A DNA stretch of 64,000 nt, taken from positions 62,001-126,000 of the forward strand of contig NZ_AUGW01000011.1 of assembly GCF_000422865.1 (NCBI RefSeq), given 5' to 3'. Of this stretch, positions 15,759 through 24,857 are shown piece by piece; within the stretch, counting starts at the first letter, position 1, and every line of letters begins with the position of its first letter. This DNA is from Oceanospirillum maris DSM 6286. GTDB lineage: Bacteria > Pseudomonadota > Gammaproteobacteria > Pseudomonadales > Halomonadaceae. A program made the translations under genes and the position numbers. The notes under the pieces are model-generated. The model searched no databases and was not told the DNA's origin. It was given only the letters and a program-made list of their open reading frames with translations.

Positions 15759-18032
15759 ATGCTGAATCGTTTACGGATCAGAACACGTTTGATCTTAGGC
15801 TTTGTCCTTTTCATTCTTCTGGTGTGCGGTATTGTTATTCCGCTGTTATTGGTTGATATGAAGGCGATTATTCAGGAGGCAGAACAGCGGGAGCTGGTGA
15901 GCCTTTTTAATCAGCTACAGGATAAAGTACACGAGGAAGAACGGTTAGCCTCTGCTCTGGCTTCTTATGCTGCTCAGCAGCCAGACGTACAGGCCGCCTT
16001 GGCTGGCGATGACCGTAATCGTCTTGAGTTGAGCACTTTGCCTGCTTTTCAATATTTGAAGCAGCATTTTGGCCTGCGCCAGTTTCAGTTTCATCAACCC
16101 CCTGCAACCTCTTATTTTCGTGTGCATAAGCTAGAGAAGTTTGGCGATGACCTATCTCGCTTTCGCGATACTGTGGTGATGGCTAACCGTGAGCAAAAAG
16201 TGATTAGCGGGATTGAAAATGGTGTTGCAGGTTTAGGTATTAGAGGTGTATCTCCAGTACAGGTGAACGGCCAACACTGGGGAACTGTTGAGTTCGGTTT
16301 TTCCCTTGGTCAGTTTTTCTTTGATCAAGCGAAGGTGAATAGTGGTGCGGATTACGTGGTATCGCGATTACAGGGAAACCAGTTGAAAACCTATGCTTCG
16401 ACCCTGGGTAATACCGTACTGCTTTCTGAAAGCGACTTACGGCGCGTGTTATCGGGAGAGGCCGTTTTTGATCAACTCGTTGATGGCAAACGTGATTTAG
16501 CGGTTTATGGTACGGTTTTAAAGGATTTCTCTGGTGAGCCTACAGCGGTTGTTCAAGTTGTTATGAATCGTGATAGCTATTTAGTGATGCTTGACCGTTC
16601 GGTGCGGGACTCAATTTTAGTGGCATCACTGTTTATTGTTATTGGTTTAGTGCTAGCGGTTTCCATTACTCGTAGTATTACTAAGCCGCTTAAGGCGATG
16701 AGGGTTACCGTTGATAATATTTCAGAGGGCGATGGTGATTTAACCCACAAACTCGCTATCGAAGGCAAGCATGAACTGTCTGAAATTGCTGAGTCGATTA
16801 ACCACTTTATCGATAATATTGAGTCCTTGGTAAAATCCCTAATGAAGTCTGTGGCTAGCGTTTCTAGTTCAGGTTCTGAGTTGTTCGATATCACGGAGCG
16901 CTCTATTGAATTGACGCGTAAGCAGCAGGAAAACACTGGAGAAGTGGCGGCGGCTGTTAATGAGATGACGGCAACGGCACAAGAAGTCGCCCACCATGCG
17001 GCTAACACTTCAACCTTTACTCAAGAGGCCAGTTCTCGCTCCCAGGAAAGTTACTCAACGGTACAAGAAAGCATTCGCACGATTCATGAGATGGCAGAAA
17101 ATGTGGGCTCTACGGTTGACATGATTACTCGTGTTAATCAGCAGACCTCTGAGATTCATACGATTTTGGATGTTATTCACGGTATTGCAGAGCAAACGAA
17201 TTTATTGGCGCTTAATGCCGCTATTGAAGCGGCCAGAGCCGGAGAGCAAGGGCGTGGTTTTGCGGTGGTTGCTGATGAGGTGCGCTCTTTAGCTGGGCGT
17301 ACTCAAGAGGCTACTGGGCAGATCAATAATATGATCGGTGATCTACTGGCTGTGACTCAAGAAACAACCGATGTGATTAATCACAGTCAAGAGCATGTTC
17401 ATGAGCTCGTCGACGTTGCTAACGCCTCTGGTGAGGCGCTACAGGCTATTGCGGAGGGTATGCAGCAGATTAACGATACGGTGTATCAGATTGCTAGCGC
17501 CGCTGAAGAGCAAAGCCAAGTTTCTGATGATATTAATCGCAGCGTAGTAAGCATTGCTGATGGCGCAGATGAAACGGCTCGTGGTGCGGGGCGTATTATG
17601 GTGGGTTCTTCCTCAATGGGAACTGAGTTGACCAGCTTGATGACCATCGTGCGGCGATTTAGAGTGAGTAAAGACCCTGCCACAGAATTGGCTGTGGCCA
17701 GAAGCGCACACCAAGCGTGGAAGATGCGTCTGCGCACCTTCCTTGATGGCAGTGGCAGTATTTCTATGCAGCAAGCAGTATCAGCCCATGATTGTGATTT
17801 TGGCCACTGGTATTATGGAGAAGGACATGACTTCTGTAGTCAAGAGCTTGATTTAAAAGCGATTGAGCGTCCCCATGAAGAGATGCATGAGTTAATCAAA
17901 CAGATCGTAAAAGCGAAAGATGCAGGGGATCAGGTAAAGGCAGAGGCGCTTTATCGTAAGGTTTGCGAGTTATCAGAAATGATTGTTGCGGGCATGGATG
18001 CGGTGATTGATCGTTATAAACATCAGCACTAG
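15759..18032 (+). CDS. Methyl-accepting chemotaxis protein with Cache, HAMP and C-terminal CZB zinc-binding domain
   Basis: A 757-residue chemoreceptor. Transmembrane helix 1 is about residues 12-34. The periplasmic Cache-type domain (about 35-285) includes [14 protein letters not shown] and [10 protein letters not shown]. Helix 2 (about 286-308) and HAMP (about 309-362) follow. The signalling hairpin has its tip at [20 protein letters not shown]. The C-terminal 100 residues form a CZB domain with [17 protein letters not shown] and PHEEMHELI, which carry the His/Cys residues expected to bind zinc; CZB domains are linked to zinc or hypochlorite sensing. Its Cache domain closely resembles that of the GGDEF protein at 9301. 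Confidence 0.93.
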   Translation: MLNRLRIRTRLILGFVLFILLVCGIVIPLLLVDMKAIIQEAEQRELVSLFNQLQDKVHEEERLASALASYAAQQPDVQAALAGDDRNRLELSTLPAFQYLKQHFGLRQFQFHQPPATSYFRVHKLEKFGDDLSRFRDTVVMANREQKVISGIENGVAGLGIRGVSPVQVNGQHWGTVEFGFSLGQFFFDQAKVNSGADYVVSRLQGNQLKTYASTLGNTVLLSESDLRRVLSGEAVFDQLVDGKRDLAVYGTVLKDFSGEPTAVVQVVMNRDSYLVMLDRSVRDSILVASLFIVIGLVLAVSITRSITKPLKAMRVTVDNISEGDGDLTHKLAIEGKHELSEIAESINHFIDNIESLVKSLMKSVASVSSSGSELFDITERSIELTRKQQENTGEVAAAVNEMTATAQEVAHHAANTSTFTQEASSRSQESYSTVQESIRTIHEMAENVGSTVDMITRVNQQTSEIHTILDVIHGIAEQTNLLALNAAIEAARAGEQGRGFAVVADEVRSLAGRTQEATGQINNMIGDLLAVTQETTDVINHSQEHVHELVDVANASGEALQAIAEGMQQINDTVYQIASAAEEQSQVSDDINRSVVSIADGADETARGAGRIMVGSSSMGTELTSLMTIVRRFRVSKDPATELAVARSAHQAWKMRLRTFLDGSGSISMQQAVSAHDCDFGHWYYGEGHDFCSQELDLKAIERPHEEMHELIKQIVKAKDAGDQVKAEALYRKVCELSEMIVAGMDAVIDRYKHQH

Positions 18033-18167
18033 CCGCTTTTGATCGTCATCTTTTTAGCGCACTTATAAAAATTGTCATATAAATTATAGGTGCGCTTTTT
18101 ATTATACCCATTGACTTATGGGCAATTGGGCGTAACGTACGCATCCCGATACTGTAGGAGTACCAAG

Positions 18168-18581
18168 GTGTTACCAATCTTAAATGCTGTTTCTATCCCT
18201 GATGATGAGATAGAGCTGCACGCCATTCGTGCCCAAGGTGCTGGTGGTCAAAATGTTAATAAAGTCTCTTCTGCTATTCACCTTCGTTTTGATATTCCGG
18301 CGTCTAGTTTGCCAGCGTTTTACAAAGAACGCTTACTGGGTATAAAAGACAGTCGAATCAGTAAAGAGGGCGTTTTGGTGATTAAAGCGCAGCAGTTTCG
18401 GACTCAAGAAAAGAATCGAGAAAATGCTCTAGAGCGGCTAAAAGAGCTGATTTTGCAGGCCACTCGTATCGAAAAGAGTCGTAGGCCGACTAAACCGAGC
18501 CGTAACTCACAACGAAAACGAATGGATAAAAAGAATCAGCGTGGGCAGATTAAATCCCTACGAGGTAGGGTGGAATCATGA
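18168..18581 (+). CDS. arfB: Alternative ribosome-rescue peptidyl-tRNA hydrolase ArfB (YaeJ)
   Basis: The protein is 137 residues from a GTG at 18168, chosen because AGGAG (18156-18160) lies seven bases upstream; the frame extends further upstream to 18090 without support. The catalytic GGQ motif is in RAQGAGGQNVNKVSSAI. The C-terminal tail is strongly basic (SRRPTKPSRNSQRKRMDKK), which in ArfB inserts in the empty mRNA channel of stalled ribosomes. It lacks the codon-recognition domain of true release factors. Confidence 0.93.
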   Translation: MLPILNAVSIPDDEIELHAIRAQGAGGQNVNKVSSAIHLRFDIPASSLPAFYKERLLGIKDSRISKEGVLVIKAQQFRTQEKNRENALERLKELILQATRIEKSRRPTKPSRNSQRKRMDKKNQRGQIKSLRGRVES

Positions 18582-18630
18582 TTAACCTTCATATGTCGCA
18601 ACGGATTAAGACCGCAGATCAAAAAGCATT

Positions 18631-18682
18631 AAAAAGGCTACCGAATTCACTGCAGGGACAGTTAATCCGGTAGCCTTTTTTT
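18631..18682. terminator. Bidirectional rho-independent terminator between arfB and the deaminase gene
   Basis: The 13-base arm AAAAAGGCTACCG (18631-18643) pairs perfectly with CGGTAGCCTTTTT beginning at 18668. A and T tracts on either side allow termination in both directions between the convergent genes. Confidence 0.88.
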
Positions 18683-18687
18683 ATGGA

Positions 18688-19740
18688 TTAAGAAAATTGA
18701 CTGACGACCTTGTCCAGCTCTGCTAATAACTCTACTTTCCGCTCTTCCTCTGCCCAGCTGCCGGTAATGCTATTACGTACCAGCGTGATGATCTGCTCGG
18801 CATTTAAACCGACAGCCTGCTGCAGTTGAATCAGGTTCTCGTCCATATAGCCACCAAAATAGGCCGGATCATCAGAATTGATCGTAGCCTTCAGACCTGC
18901 CGTTAACATAGCTGGAATAGGGTGCTGGCCGAGGTCTTTTACCACCTGTAGTTTCAAGTTTGATAGCGGGCAAACGGTGAGTACCATTTGACTATCTGCC
19001 AGACGTTTGACAAGTGCAGGATCTTCAAGAGAGCGATTACCGTGGTCAATCCGGTCAACCTGTAACAGATCCAGAGCCTGCCAAACATAGTCTGGTGGCC
19101 CTTCTTCACCGGCGTGGGCGGTGATTTTTAGATCCAGTTCTCGACAGGCGGCAAAGACGCGTTCAAATTTCTCCGGCGGATGGCCTTGCTCTGAAGAGTC
19201 TAAGCCTACCGCATAGATCTCATCCAGATAAGGCTTTGCCTGTTCCAGTGTCTCAAACGCGCTCTCTTCAGACAGGTGACGCAAAAACGACATAATCAGG
19301 CGGTAACTCATACCTTGCTGGCTACGAGCTTCTTTTAGTGCCTGTAAAATACCCGTGATCTGAGTCGCAAAGTCGATGCCGCGCTCAAGATGCCCCTGTG
19401 GGTCCCAAAAAATCTCAACATGACGTACGTTTTGACGGTGAACCTTATCAAGGTATGCACGGGTTAGATCGTAATAATCCTGCTGTGTTTGCAGTACATT
19501 CATGCCCTGATAATAGAGATCCAGAAATTCCTGTAGATTATTAAATTGATAGGCTTCTTTTAAGGCTTCAACCGAATCATAACTTAGGGTGATGTTGTTG
19601 CGCTGGGCTAGTTTAAACATCAACTCCGGCTCAAAAGAGCCTTCAATGTGTAGATGTAACTCAGCCTTTGGCAGCGCTTTTATTAAGGGGATTAAGTGTT
19701 TTGTTGTTATTGATGTATATGTTGATGCAGCGATAGTCAT
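18688..19740 (-). CDS. add: Adenosine deaminase family protein, probably adenine deaminase
   Basis: A 350-residue metal-dependent amidohydrolase. Metal and catalytic motifs: AELHLHIEGS near residue 26, HAGEEGPP, the DRIDHGNRSL His, and INSDDPAYFGGY. The signatures NNLQEFLDLYY, SFLRHLSEE and AVGLDSSEQGHPP match the bacterial branch in which members such as the Pseudomonas PA0148 enzyme act on adenine rather than adenosine. It therefore probably deaminates adenine to hypoxanthine. Standard annotation would be adenosine deaminase. Confidence 0.88.
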   Translation of the reverse strand: MTIAASTYTSITTKHLIPLIKALPKAELHLHIEGSFEPELMFKLAQRNNITLSYDSVEALKEAYQFNNLQEFLDLYYQGMNVLQTQQDYYDLTRAYLDKVHRQNVRHVEIFWDPQGHLERGIDFATQITGILQALKEARSQQGMSYRLIMSFLRHLSEESAFETLEQAKPYLDEIYAVGLDSSEQGHPPEKFERVFAACRELDLKITAHAGEEGPPDYVWQALDLLQVDRIDHGNRSLEDPALVKRLADSQMVLTVCPLSNLKLQVVKDLGQHPIPAMLTAGLKATINSDDPAYFGGYMDENLIQLQQAVGLNAEQIITLVRNSITGSWAEEERKVELLAELDKVVSQFS

Positions 19741-20035
19741 GGGAATCTCCAGTACAGATGTCGACTATTTTATACGATTGTTGCGGTGATTGTCGGTGGA
19801 TAGCAAAACATCTTTACCGTTTTAGCAAAGGGCCTCGTATAGCATTTTTGATTTATCGCTCTTGGTTATCGTTTTGCTTAAGATCAGAGAAAAAGAAAAG
19901 TGCCATTTTTAGCGAGAAAATGTCATGTTTGCCCGAAGATGTTGTGTCCATAATAAGCCTAATAAAGCAAAAGGGGCTTAGCCCTAGGCTGAAATGCTGA
20001 TTGATATAACAACAATTAACAATGGGTACAGTCCT
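19741..20035. promoter_or_regulatory. Divergent intergenic region upstream of the 4-HPA hydroxylase genes
   Basis: A 295-bp gap between the deaminase gene and the hydroxylase operon. It contains weak open frames with no family resemblance and unconvincing starts. I see no copy of the TTAACATGTTAA palindrome found elsewhere in the hpa genes. Confidence 0.4.
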
Positions 20036-21202
20036 ATGACACAGAATAATCCTATGCTTGATAAGCTCCAGGAAATCCTTCCAGCGATCCGTGCCAATGC
20101 TACCAAAACCGAAGAGCTACGCAGAATTCCTCAAGAAAATATCGACATGCTGCATGCCATCGGTTTGAACCGAGCATTTCTACCGAAAGCTTACGGCGGC
20201 CTAGAAATATCCCTGCCAGAATTCACCCATTGCATTGCGGCACTGGCTGGAGCCTGCTGTTCAACAGCTTGGTCCTACAGTTTGCTATGTACCCATAATC
20301 ATCAAATGGCGATGTTCAGCAAAGAAGCACAAGAAGAGTTTTGGGGCGAAAATCCAGATGCGGTTGCCTCCTCTTCCATCGCACCTTTTGGTCAATACGA
20401 AGAAACCGATGGCGGCATCATCTTTACCGGTGATATGAAGTGGAGCTCCGGTGTCGATCATGCAGATTGGATTATTGTTGGCCTAAACCGCATGGTTAAT
20501 GATGAGAAATGTTATAGCTTTGCGGTGATTCCTCGCAGCGAGTTCACTATTATTGATGATTGGTATTCCGTTGCAATGCAAGGCTCTGGTACTAAAACAG
20601 CACACATTGACGGTGTATTTGTGCCTGAACACCGTATTCAAGTGGCCAAAGATATGATGGAAGGCCGTCATAAGGGACGTGACCTTTACCCTGATAGTAA
20701 GATTTATCACTCGCCTTATCGCCCATACTTTGCATCAGGCTTTGCCGCTATGAGTTTAGGTGTGGCTGAGCGCATGATAGAGGTTTACAAAGACCTTACA
20801 AAGAACCGTGTACGTGCTTACACCGGTGCTAAGGTCGATGGTTCTGTGCCGCCGATACTGCGTATTGCTGAGTCTTATCAGCAAGTGTGTGCCGCCCGAG
20901 CCTTCCTTGAAAAAACATGGGATGAACATAAAGAGTACGGCGAACGCCACGAATACCCTGACCGGTATACTCTTGCCCATTGGCGTACGAATCAAGCCTA
21001 CGCGATCAAAATGTGTGTTGAAGCAGTAAATCGTCTTTGGGCCGTCATGGGGGCTTCTAACTGGTATGTAGACCGTGAAGGTCAGCGGCTATGGCGTGAG
21101 TCTAATATGACCGCAGCCCATGCTTACACCGACTATGATGTTTGCGCACAAATTATTGGTCGTGAGCTACTGGGTTTAGAACCTGACCCAAGTTTGCTGT
21201 AA
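20036..21202 (+). CDS. 4-hydroxyphenylacetate 3-monooxygenase, oxygenase component (C2-type, acyl-CoA dehydrogenase fold)
   Basis: The protein is 388 residues from the ATG at 20036 (the frame extends 14 codons upstream without a good start). It belongs to the flavin-dependent group D monooxygenases with acyl-CoA dehydrogenase fold. Visible family segments are FLPKAYGGLEISLPEF near residue 45, GACCSTAWSYSLLCTHNHQ, MKWSSGVDHADWIIVG, AMQGSGTKTAHIDGVFVPEHR and the C-terminal RLWRESNMTAAHAYTDYDV. The product, with the reductase encoded next, resembles the Acinetobacter C1/C2 4-hydroxyphenylacetate hydroxylase that makes homoprotocatechuate. The hpa meta-cleavage genes from 30.8 kb onward would use that product. 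Confidence 0.86.
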   Translation: MTQNNPMLDKLQEILPAIRANATKTEELRRIPQENIDMLHAIGLNRAFLPKAYGGLEISLPEFTHCIAALAGACCSTAWSYSLLCTHNHQMAMFSKEAQEEFWGENPDAVASSSIAPFGQYEETDGGIIFTGDMKWSSGVDHADWIIVGLNRMVNDEKCYSFAVIPRSEFTIIDDWYSVAMQGSGTKTAHIDGVFVPEHRIQVAKDMMEGRHKGRDLYPDSKIYHSPYRPYFASGFAAMSLGVAERMIEVYKDLTKNRVRAYTGAKVDGSVPPILRIAESYQQVCAARAFLEKTWDEHKEYGERHEYPDRYTLAHWRTNQAYAIKMCVEAVNRLWAVMGASNWYVDREGQRLWRESNMTAAHAYTDYDVCAQIIGRELLGLEPDPSLL

Positions 21203-21240
21203 CGCGTCAGACGCCATTATTTCAATTTAGGATACCGACC

Positions 21241-22164
21241 ATGACTTCATCCTTTGATCCTCGTGACTTTCGTCGCGCACTTGGTAATTTTGCCACGGGT
21301 GTGACGGTTATAACCGCCTGTACCCCTGATGGCGTACAAACTGGTGTTACGGCTAACAGCTTTAACTCGGTCTCTATTGAACCTGCTCTGGTACTGTGGA
21401 GCATCATGAAAACCTCCGGCAGTGTTGAGGTGTTTGATAATGCCAGCCATTTTGCCATTAACGTGTTAGCCGCTGACCAAATCCCGCTATCGAATCATTT
21501 TGCCCGCCCGTCTGATGATAAATTTTCTGGGATAAATTACGAAAAAGGCATTGGTGGTGCGCCTTTACTACAAGATTGCTCTGCTCGTTTTCAGTGTGAG
21601 AACTACCAGAAAGTAGATGGTGGTGATCACTGGATTTTGATCGGAAAAGTAGTTGCTTATGATGATATTGGTCGCGCACCTTTGCTTTATCATGGCGGTG
21701 CTTATTCTGCGGTGATTCCCCACGCAGGGGCTAAACCAAAAGAATCTGAAGCGACTGATGCAGGCAAGGCTAAGAATGAAAAACGCTTAGCTGATAATCT
21801 CTACTATCAGATGATTCAGGCCGTAAAACGTTACCAAGCCAGCTATCAACCGATGCAGATGTCCACTGGTTTGCGCACGATTGAAGCTCGGATGTTGCTA
21901 ACCTTGAATGATTTTGGAACGCTTTCTTCCAGTGAACTGGAGCAGCGTATAGGTATGCCAGATAATGATTTGCATGCTGCGGTAGAGATCCTTTGTCGCA
22001 AGGAATGGCTGACGGAAAATGAAGAGCAACTTACGCTGACTTCAGCTGGAATTGAGCAGGCAGAAACACTATGGAATGTCGCTCACGAGCGGCAACAAGA
22101 GGTCTTTGGGTCATTTTCTGAAGAGGAACTGACTATTTTTCGTAAGGTGCTGGACGCCGTTTAA
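21241..22164 (+). CDS. 4-hydroxyphenylacetate 3-monooxygenase, flavin reductase component with MarR-like C-terminal domain (C1-type)
   Basis: A 307-residue fusion. Residues 1-165 are an FMN-binding flavin reductase (DPRDFRRALGNFATGVTVIT, GVTANSFNSVSIEPALVLWS, HWILIGKVVAYD). Residues about 180-307 read as a MarR-like winged helix (ARMLLTLNDFGTLSSSELEQR, then LHAAVEILCRKEWLTEN). In Acinetobacter HPAH-C1 such a tail is an effector domain by which 4-hydroxyphenylacetate relieves autoinhibition of the reductase. The same architecture supports that substrate assignment. It would supply reduced flavin to the upstream oxygenase. A strong terminator follows. Confidence 0.87.
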   Translation: MTSSFDPRDFRRALGNFATGVTVITACTPDGVQTGVTANSFNSVSIEPALVLWSIMKTSGSVEVFDNASHFAINVLAADQIPLSNHFARPSDDKFSGINYEKGIGGAPLLQDCSARFQCENYQKVDGGDHWILIGKVVAYDDIGRAPLLYHGGAYSAVIPHAGAKPKESEATDAGKAKNEKRLADNLYYQMIQAVKRYQASYQPMQMSTGLRTIEARMLLTLNDFGTLSSSELEQRIGMPDNDLHAAVEILCRKEWLTENEEQLTLTSAGIEQAETLWNVAHERQQEVFGSFSEEELTIFRKVLDAV

Positions 22165-22182
22165 TTCTCTAACACCTGATTT

Positions 22183-22209
22183 GCCCAGCCTTAGGCTGGG
22201 CTTTTTTTT
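22183..22209 (+). terminator. Rho-independent terminator of the hydroxylase operon
   Basis: Arms GCCCAGCC and GGCTGGGC with a three-base loop are followed by eight T residues. Confidence 0.93.
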
Positions 22210-22306
22210 GCTTCTATTTTCGTCGCGTATGATAGCTATAATCAGATTCTTATCCAGATTAAAATGCGCTAAATTAGTCTCGATATTTGTTGCCAATATC
22301 GACTTA

Positions 22307-22759
22307 TTATTTAGAAACAGCCGCTGCGCTTAGGTTGCTTAGGACGTTTGAAATCTTATTGATAACTTTGGCGCAGCCCTGAATATCATGTCGTTTTTGA
22401 ATATATTCAGGATTGTTGTAAGACAACCAAACTCTTTGCTCAGAATCCTCGTGAATAAGAACTTTCTGTGGCAAATCAATCGCCGCAGATTGTGCGCATT
22501 GCATTAAAGGTGTTCCGACCAAAGGATTGCCAAAAATAATGACCTCTGTTGCCCTGAGCTTTAGGTTTACCGTGGCGGCATTTTTCTGATGATCAATTCT
22601 AGCAAATAGGGTTAAGCCCTTGCTCTTGATGATATTCTCAAACCTGTCGGCTGTTTCTTTAGCAGAATATTTACTTTCAAGTGTGATTAAGCTGCTTTCA
22701 GCATTCGCATAGGAAGACGCTATCAGGGTGAGGAATACAAAAGAAATAATTCTAATCAT
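22307..22759 (-). CDS. DUF302-family exported protein
   Basis: A 150-residue protein with an N-terminal signal peptide ending near SSYANAESS. The mature part matches DUF302: KSKGLTLFARIDHQ, FGNPLVGTPLMQ, DLPQKVLIHED and VWLSYNNPEYI. The function of the family is not established. It lies between the hydroxylase operon and the minus-strand arm of the ter island. Confidence 0.84.
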   Translation of the reverse strand: MIRIISFVFLTLIASSYANAESSLITLESKYSAKETADRFENIIKSKGLTLFARIDHQKNAATVNLKLRATEVIIFGNPLVGTPLMQCAQSAAIDLPQKVLIHEDSEQRVWLSYNNPEYIQKRHDIQGCAKVINKISNVLSNLSAAAVSK

Positions 22760-22937
22760 AAGTTTACCTGTTGGGTTTTTGTTAGGTGTTTTTTTGGGGT
22801 GCTGCGGAGCCGTTGCTATGAGTCTATGCTCAGATATATGCCAAACATTTCATTATGAATAGTGACATATTTTTCGGACACCAGCTCTAAGTGGAACACG
22901 ACTGGATTGAATCGTTCACTAAAATATAAAGCCTTTT

Positions 22938-24017
22938 CTATTTTAAAATTGTTATCGCTTTGAAAGGCCCCATGCCGCCGGTTAGGCCGATCTGTATGGG
23001 AATGCCCTTTTCCTTGGCGGTCTGCTCAATATAGGTCGTGTCTGTTTGATTACGCGCTTTAAGGATAATTAACCGTGGTGTTCTTCGGTGAGTTGCTCGG
23101 GTGGCCTCTGCGATACCCGGTTTTATCTTATGGGGTGATTCTAAATCAAAATCAGACAGGCACTGGTTAATGATATCTGCAACAGGTCGAGTGGTTTTTC
23201 CATCGCGAATAACATTGTTGGCAATTGTTGCAGGAGGCGTAAAGGCACCTTCAACCGCGTCGAAGAACTCACCGCTTAAATCACACTCCAACAAGTTATT
23301 AAAAATAGCCGCTTTATGATAGCCCGTGTCAGCCCAAAGTGTTCTGCTAAACAATCCTGAAACAGGTGCTCCAATAAGGCCGAATGGTATTAACCAGTCT
23401 TCCTCTGTCGCTGATAATGTTGCGGTTCCTGCGGGATCAGAATCGACGATTAGCCGGTACTGAAAAGGCAAAGGTGACGATAATAATGCCTCTTTTAGCT
23501 CCTGAGAAATGCTGCCCTTCCCTGTCCAACCGTCGACAAAATAGGCATTTTCGACTTGATGATTGTTATCAATATACTCTAGTGCGGCGCTGTCGATTCC
23601 CTTTCCACGGATAATAGAAATACCATAATGATGAGTGGGAATAGTCGGATGGTAGCGGTCGAGATAGCGCTTTAAGAGTATGGCGAGTGGCACGCCAGCT
23701 CTAACAAGAGAGATAAGAATAATGTCTTGTTTATTAACCTGATAATCCTTAACAAGAATGGATACTAAATATTGAATATGCTGAGCCAGCCGCTCGGCTC
23801 CTTTGTTCTCATAAAGCGCATAGTTAAATGCTTTTAATAATGCCTCACTAGGCGGTGATTCTTTGACAAAAACCTCACTGTAATGACCGCCGCTTGCGAC
23901 GAGCGCTTCTTTTTCCTCGACAGTGACAGGCTCATCCGTACAGGTCGAAAGCAGCAAGACAATATCGGAATGTTTAAAGCTGGGAGAGGTGAATGGGCGT
24001 TGGGATACAGTTGTCAT
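22938..24017 (-). CDS. StiP-family PRTase-like protein with PELOTA-like C-terminus (ter-associated)
   Basis: A 359-residue protein resembling the so-called cysteine protease StiP family that accompanies ter genes. The central region has phosphoribosyltransferase-like features: ILISLVRAGVPLAILLKRYL and VDGWTGKGSISQEL. The last 50 residues (RLIILKARNQTDTTYIEQ, GLTGGMGPFKAITILK) look like a small PELOTA-type RNA-binding domain, as described for ter-linked biosynthetic operons. Its ATG follows immediately on the stop of the HAD gene. It is thought to act in synthesis of a nucleoside-like metabolite; that role is a family-level prediction. Confidence 0.78.
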   Translation of the reverse strand: MTTVSQRPFTSPSFKHSDIVLLLSTCTDEPVTVEEKEALVASGGHYSEVFVKESPPSEALLKAFNYALYENKGAERLAQHIQYLVSILVKDYQVNKQDIILISLVRAGVPLAILLKRYLDRYHPTIPTHHYGISIIRGKGIDSAALEYIDNNHQVENAYFVDGWTGKGSISQELKEALLSSPLPFQYRLIVDSDPAGTATLSATEEDWLIPFGLIGAPVSGLFSRTLWADTGYHKAAIFNNLLECDLSGEFFDAVEGAFTPPATIANNVIRDGKTTRPVADIINQCLSDFDLESPHKIKPGIAEATRATHRRTPRLIILKARNQTDTTYIEQTAKEKGIPIQIGLTGGMGPFKAITILK

Positions 24018-24848
24018 CTATAAGTTTCCTGCAAGCTGTGATGATGTTGGCGCGACCAAAAAATCAGCCTTCATCATAAAGCCAAGGTCTGAGTGGGAGT
24101 CTCCAGCAGAGATTGTTAAGGTATTTTGCAAATCAAAAATCTTGAGTAGTGAATGTACACACTCTTGCTTTGAGATCTCTTTTAGATAAAAGGCGAGGTT
24201 ATTCCCGTTTTGATGGATGAGAAACGGACTGTGATCAAGACTGCCGTGCAGTGATTCAATCAATTCAACACTTTTTGCTCGGTAATCGTCAAAAGCATCA
24301 TCAATATGCCCCGACAGTTTGGACAAATCCTTCTTAACAACAAGCTCGTTCATTAGGCCGTCAGGGGCAAGATTATATTTAACTCGATCGCCGTATTGAT
24401 TGGCTGAATCAATGGCGGTTAATTGGTCAAATAGTGTGTTGATATCAGGTTGGTGAGTTGTACGGGTATCATGGGCATGGGTATTCCATCGTTGTACGAA
24501 TGTTTGATAAATGTCATGGGCGGCGGGGTCAACGTCGCCTCCTAGAGAGGCATGTCCACCAAAATGAGAGATCAACAGAGTGAACTCTTTTTCATTTAAT
24601 ACTTTTAGTGCGCTGTCGAACGTGCGCCCTGTAATAGGTATAAAAACACTGTTACGGGAAAGCAGCTTGAATAGCTTTTCCATTGCCGGAGTACTCACAG
24701 TATCCCGTTCAGGGAGGCTGTTTTGGGCGATTAAAACGGGGTTGGTTTTACCGGCCAAAGAGGCTTTTCGTCGCGTTGTTACTAAGGTGTCATCTAGATC
24801 GGATAACGTCAAAATATCAGTCGATATCCGTTTAGCTGAATCGGTCAT
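24018..24848 (-). CDS. HAD-superfamily hydrolase (ter-associated)
   Basis: A 276-residue HAD phosphatase. Motif I is LSDLDDTLVTT near residue 18, motif II is PITGRTFDSA, and motif IV is SAGDSHSDLGFMMKAD, the pattern of the Cof/sucrose-phosphatase-like class. A phosphohydrolase is a standard member of ter-linked PRTase operons. It is sandwiched between two PRTase-type genes with nearly no spacing, which implies a shared pathway. Confidence 0.83.
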   Translation of the reverse strand: MTDSAKRISTDILTLSDLDDTLVTTRRKASLAGKTNPVLIAQNSLPERDTVSTPAMEKLFKLLSRNSVFIPITGRTFDSALKVLNEKEFTLLISHFGGHASLGGDVDPAAHDIYQTFVQRWNTHAHDTRTTHQPDINTLFDQLTAIDSANQYGDRVKYNLAPDGLMNELVVKKDLSKLSGHIDDAFDDYRAKSVELIESLHGSLDHSPFLIHQNGNNLAFYLKEISKQECVHSLLKIFDLQNTLTISAGDSHSDLGFMMKADFLVAPTSSQLAGNL

Positions 24849-24857
24849 AACGGTTCC

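Noticed and set aside
18090-18167. Longer N-terminus for arfB
   Set aside because: The GTG at 18168 has an AGGAG at ideal distance and gives the family length.
19758-20000. 80-codon frame upstream of the hydroxylase gene
   Set aside because: No ribosome binding site or family resemblance; it overlaps the likely divergent promoters.
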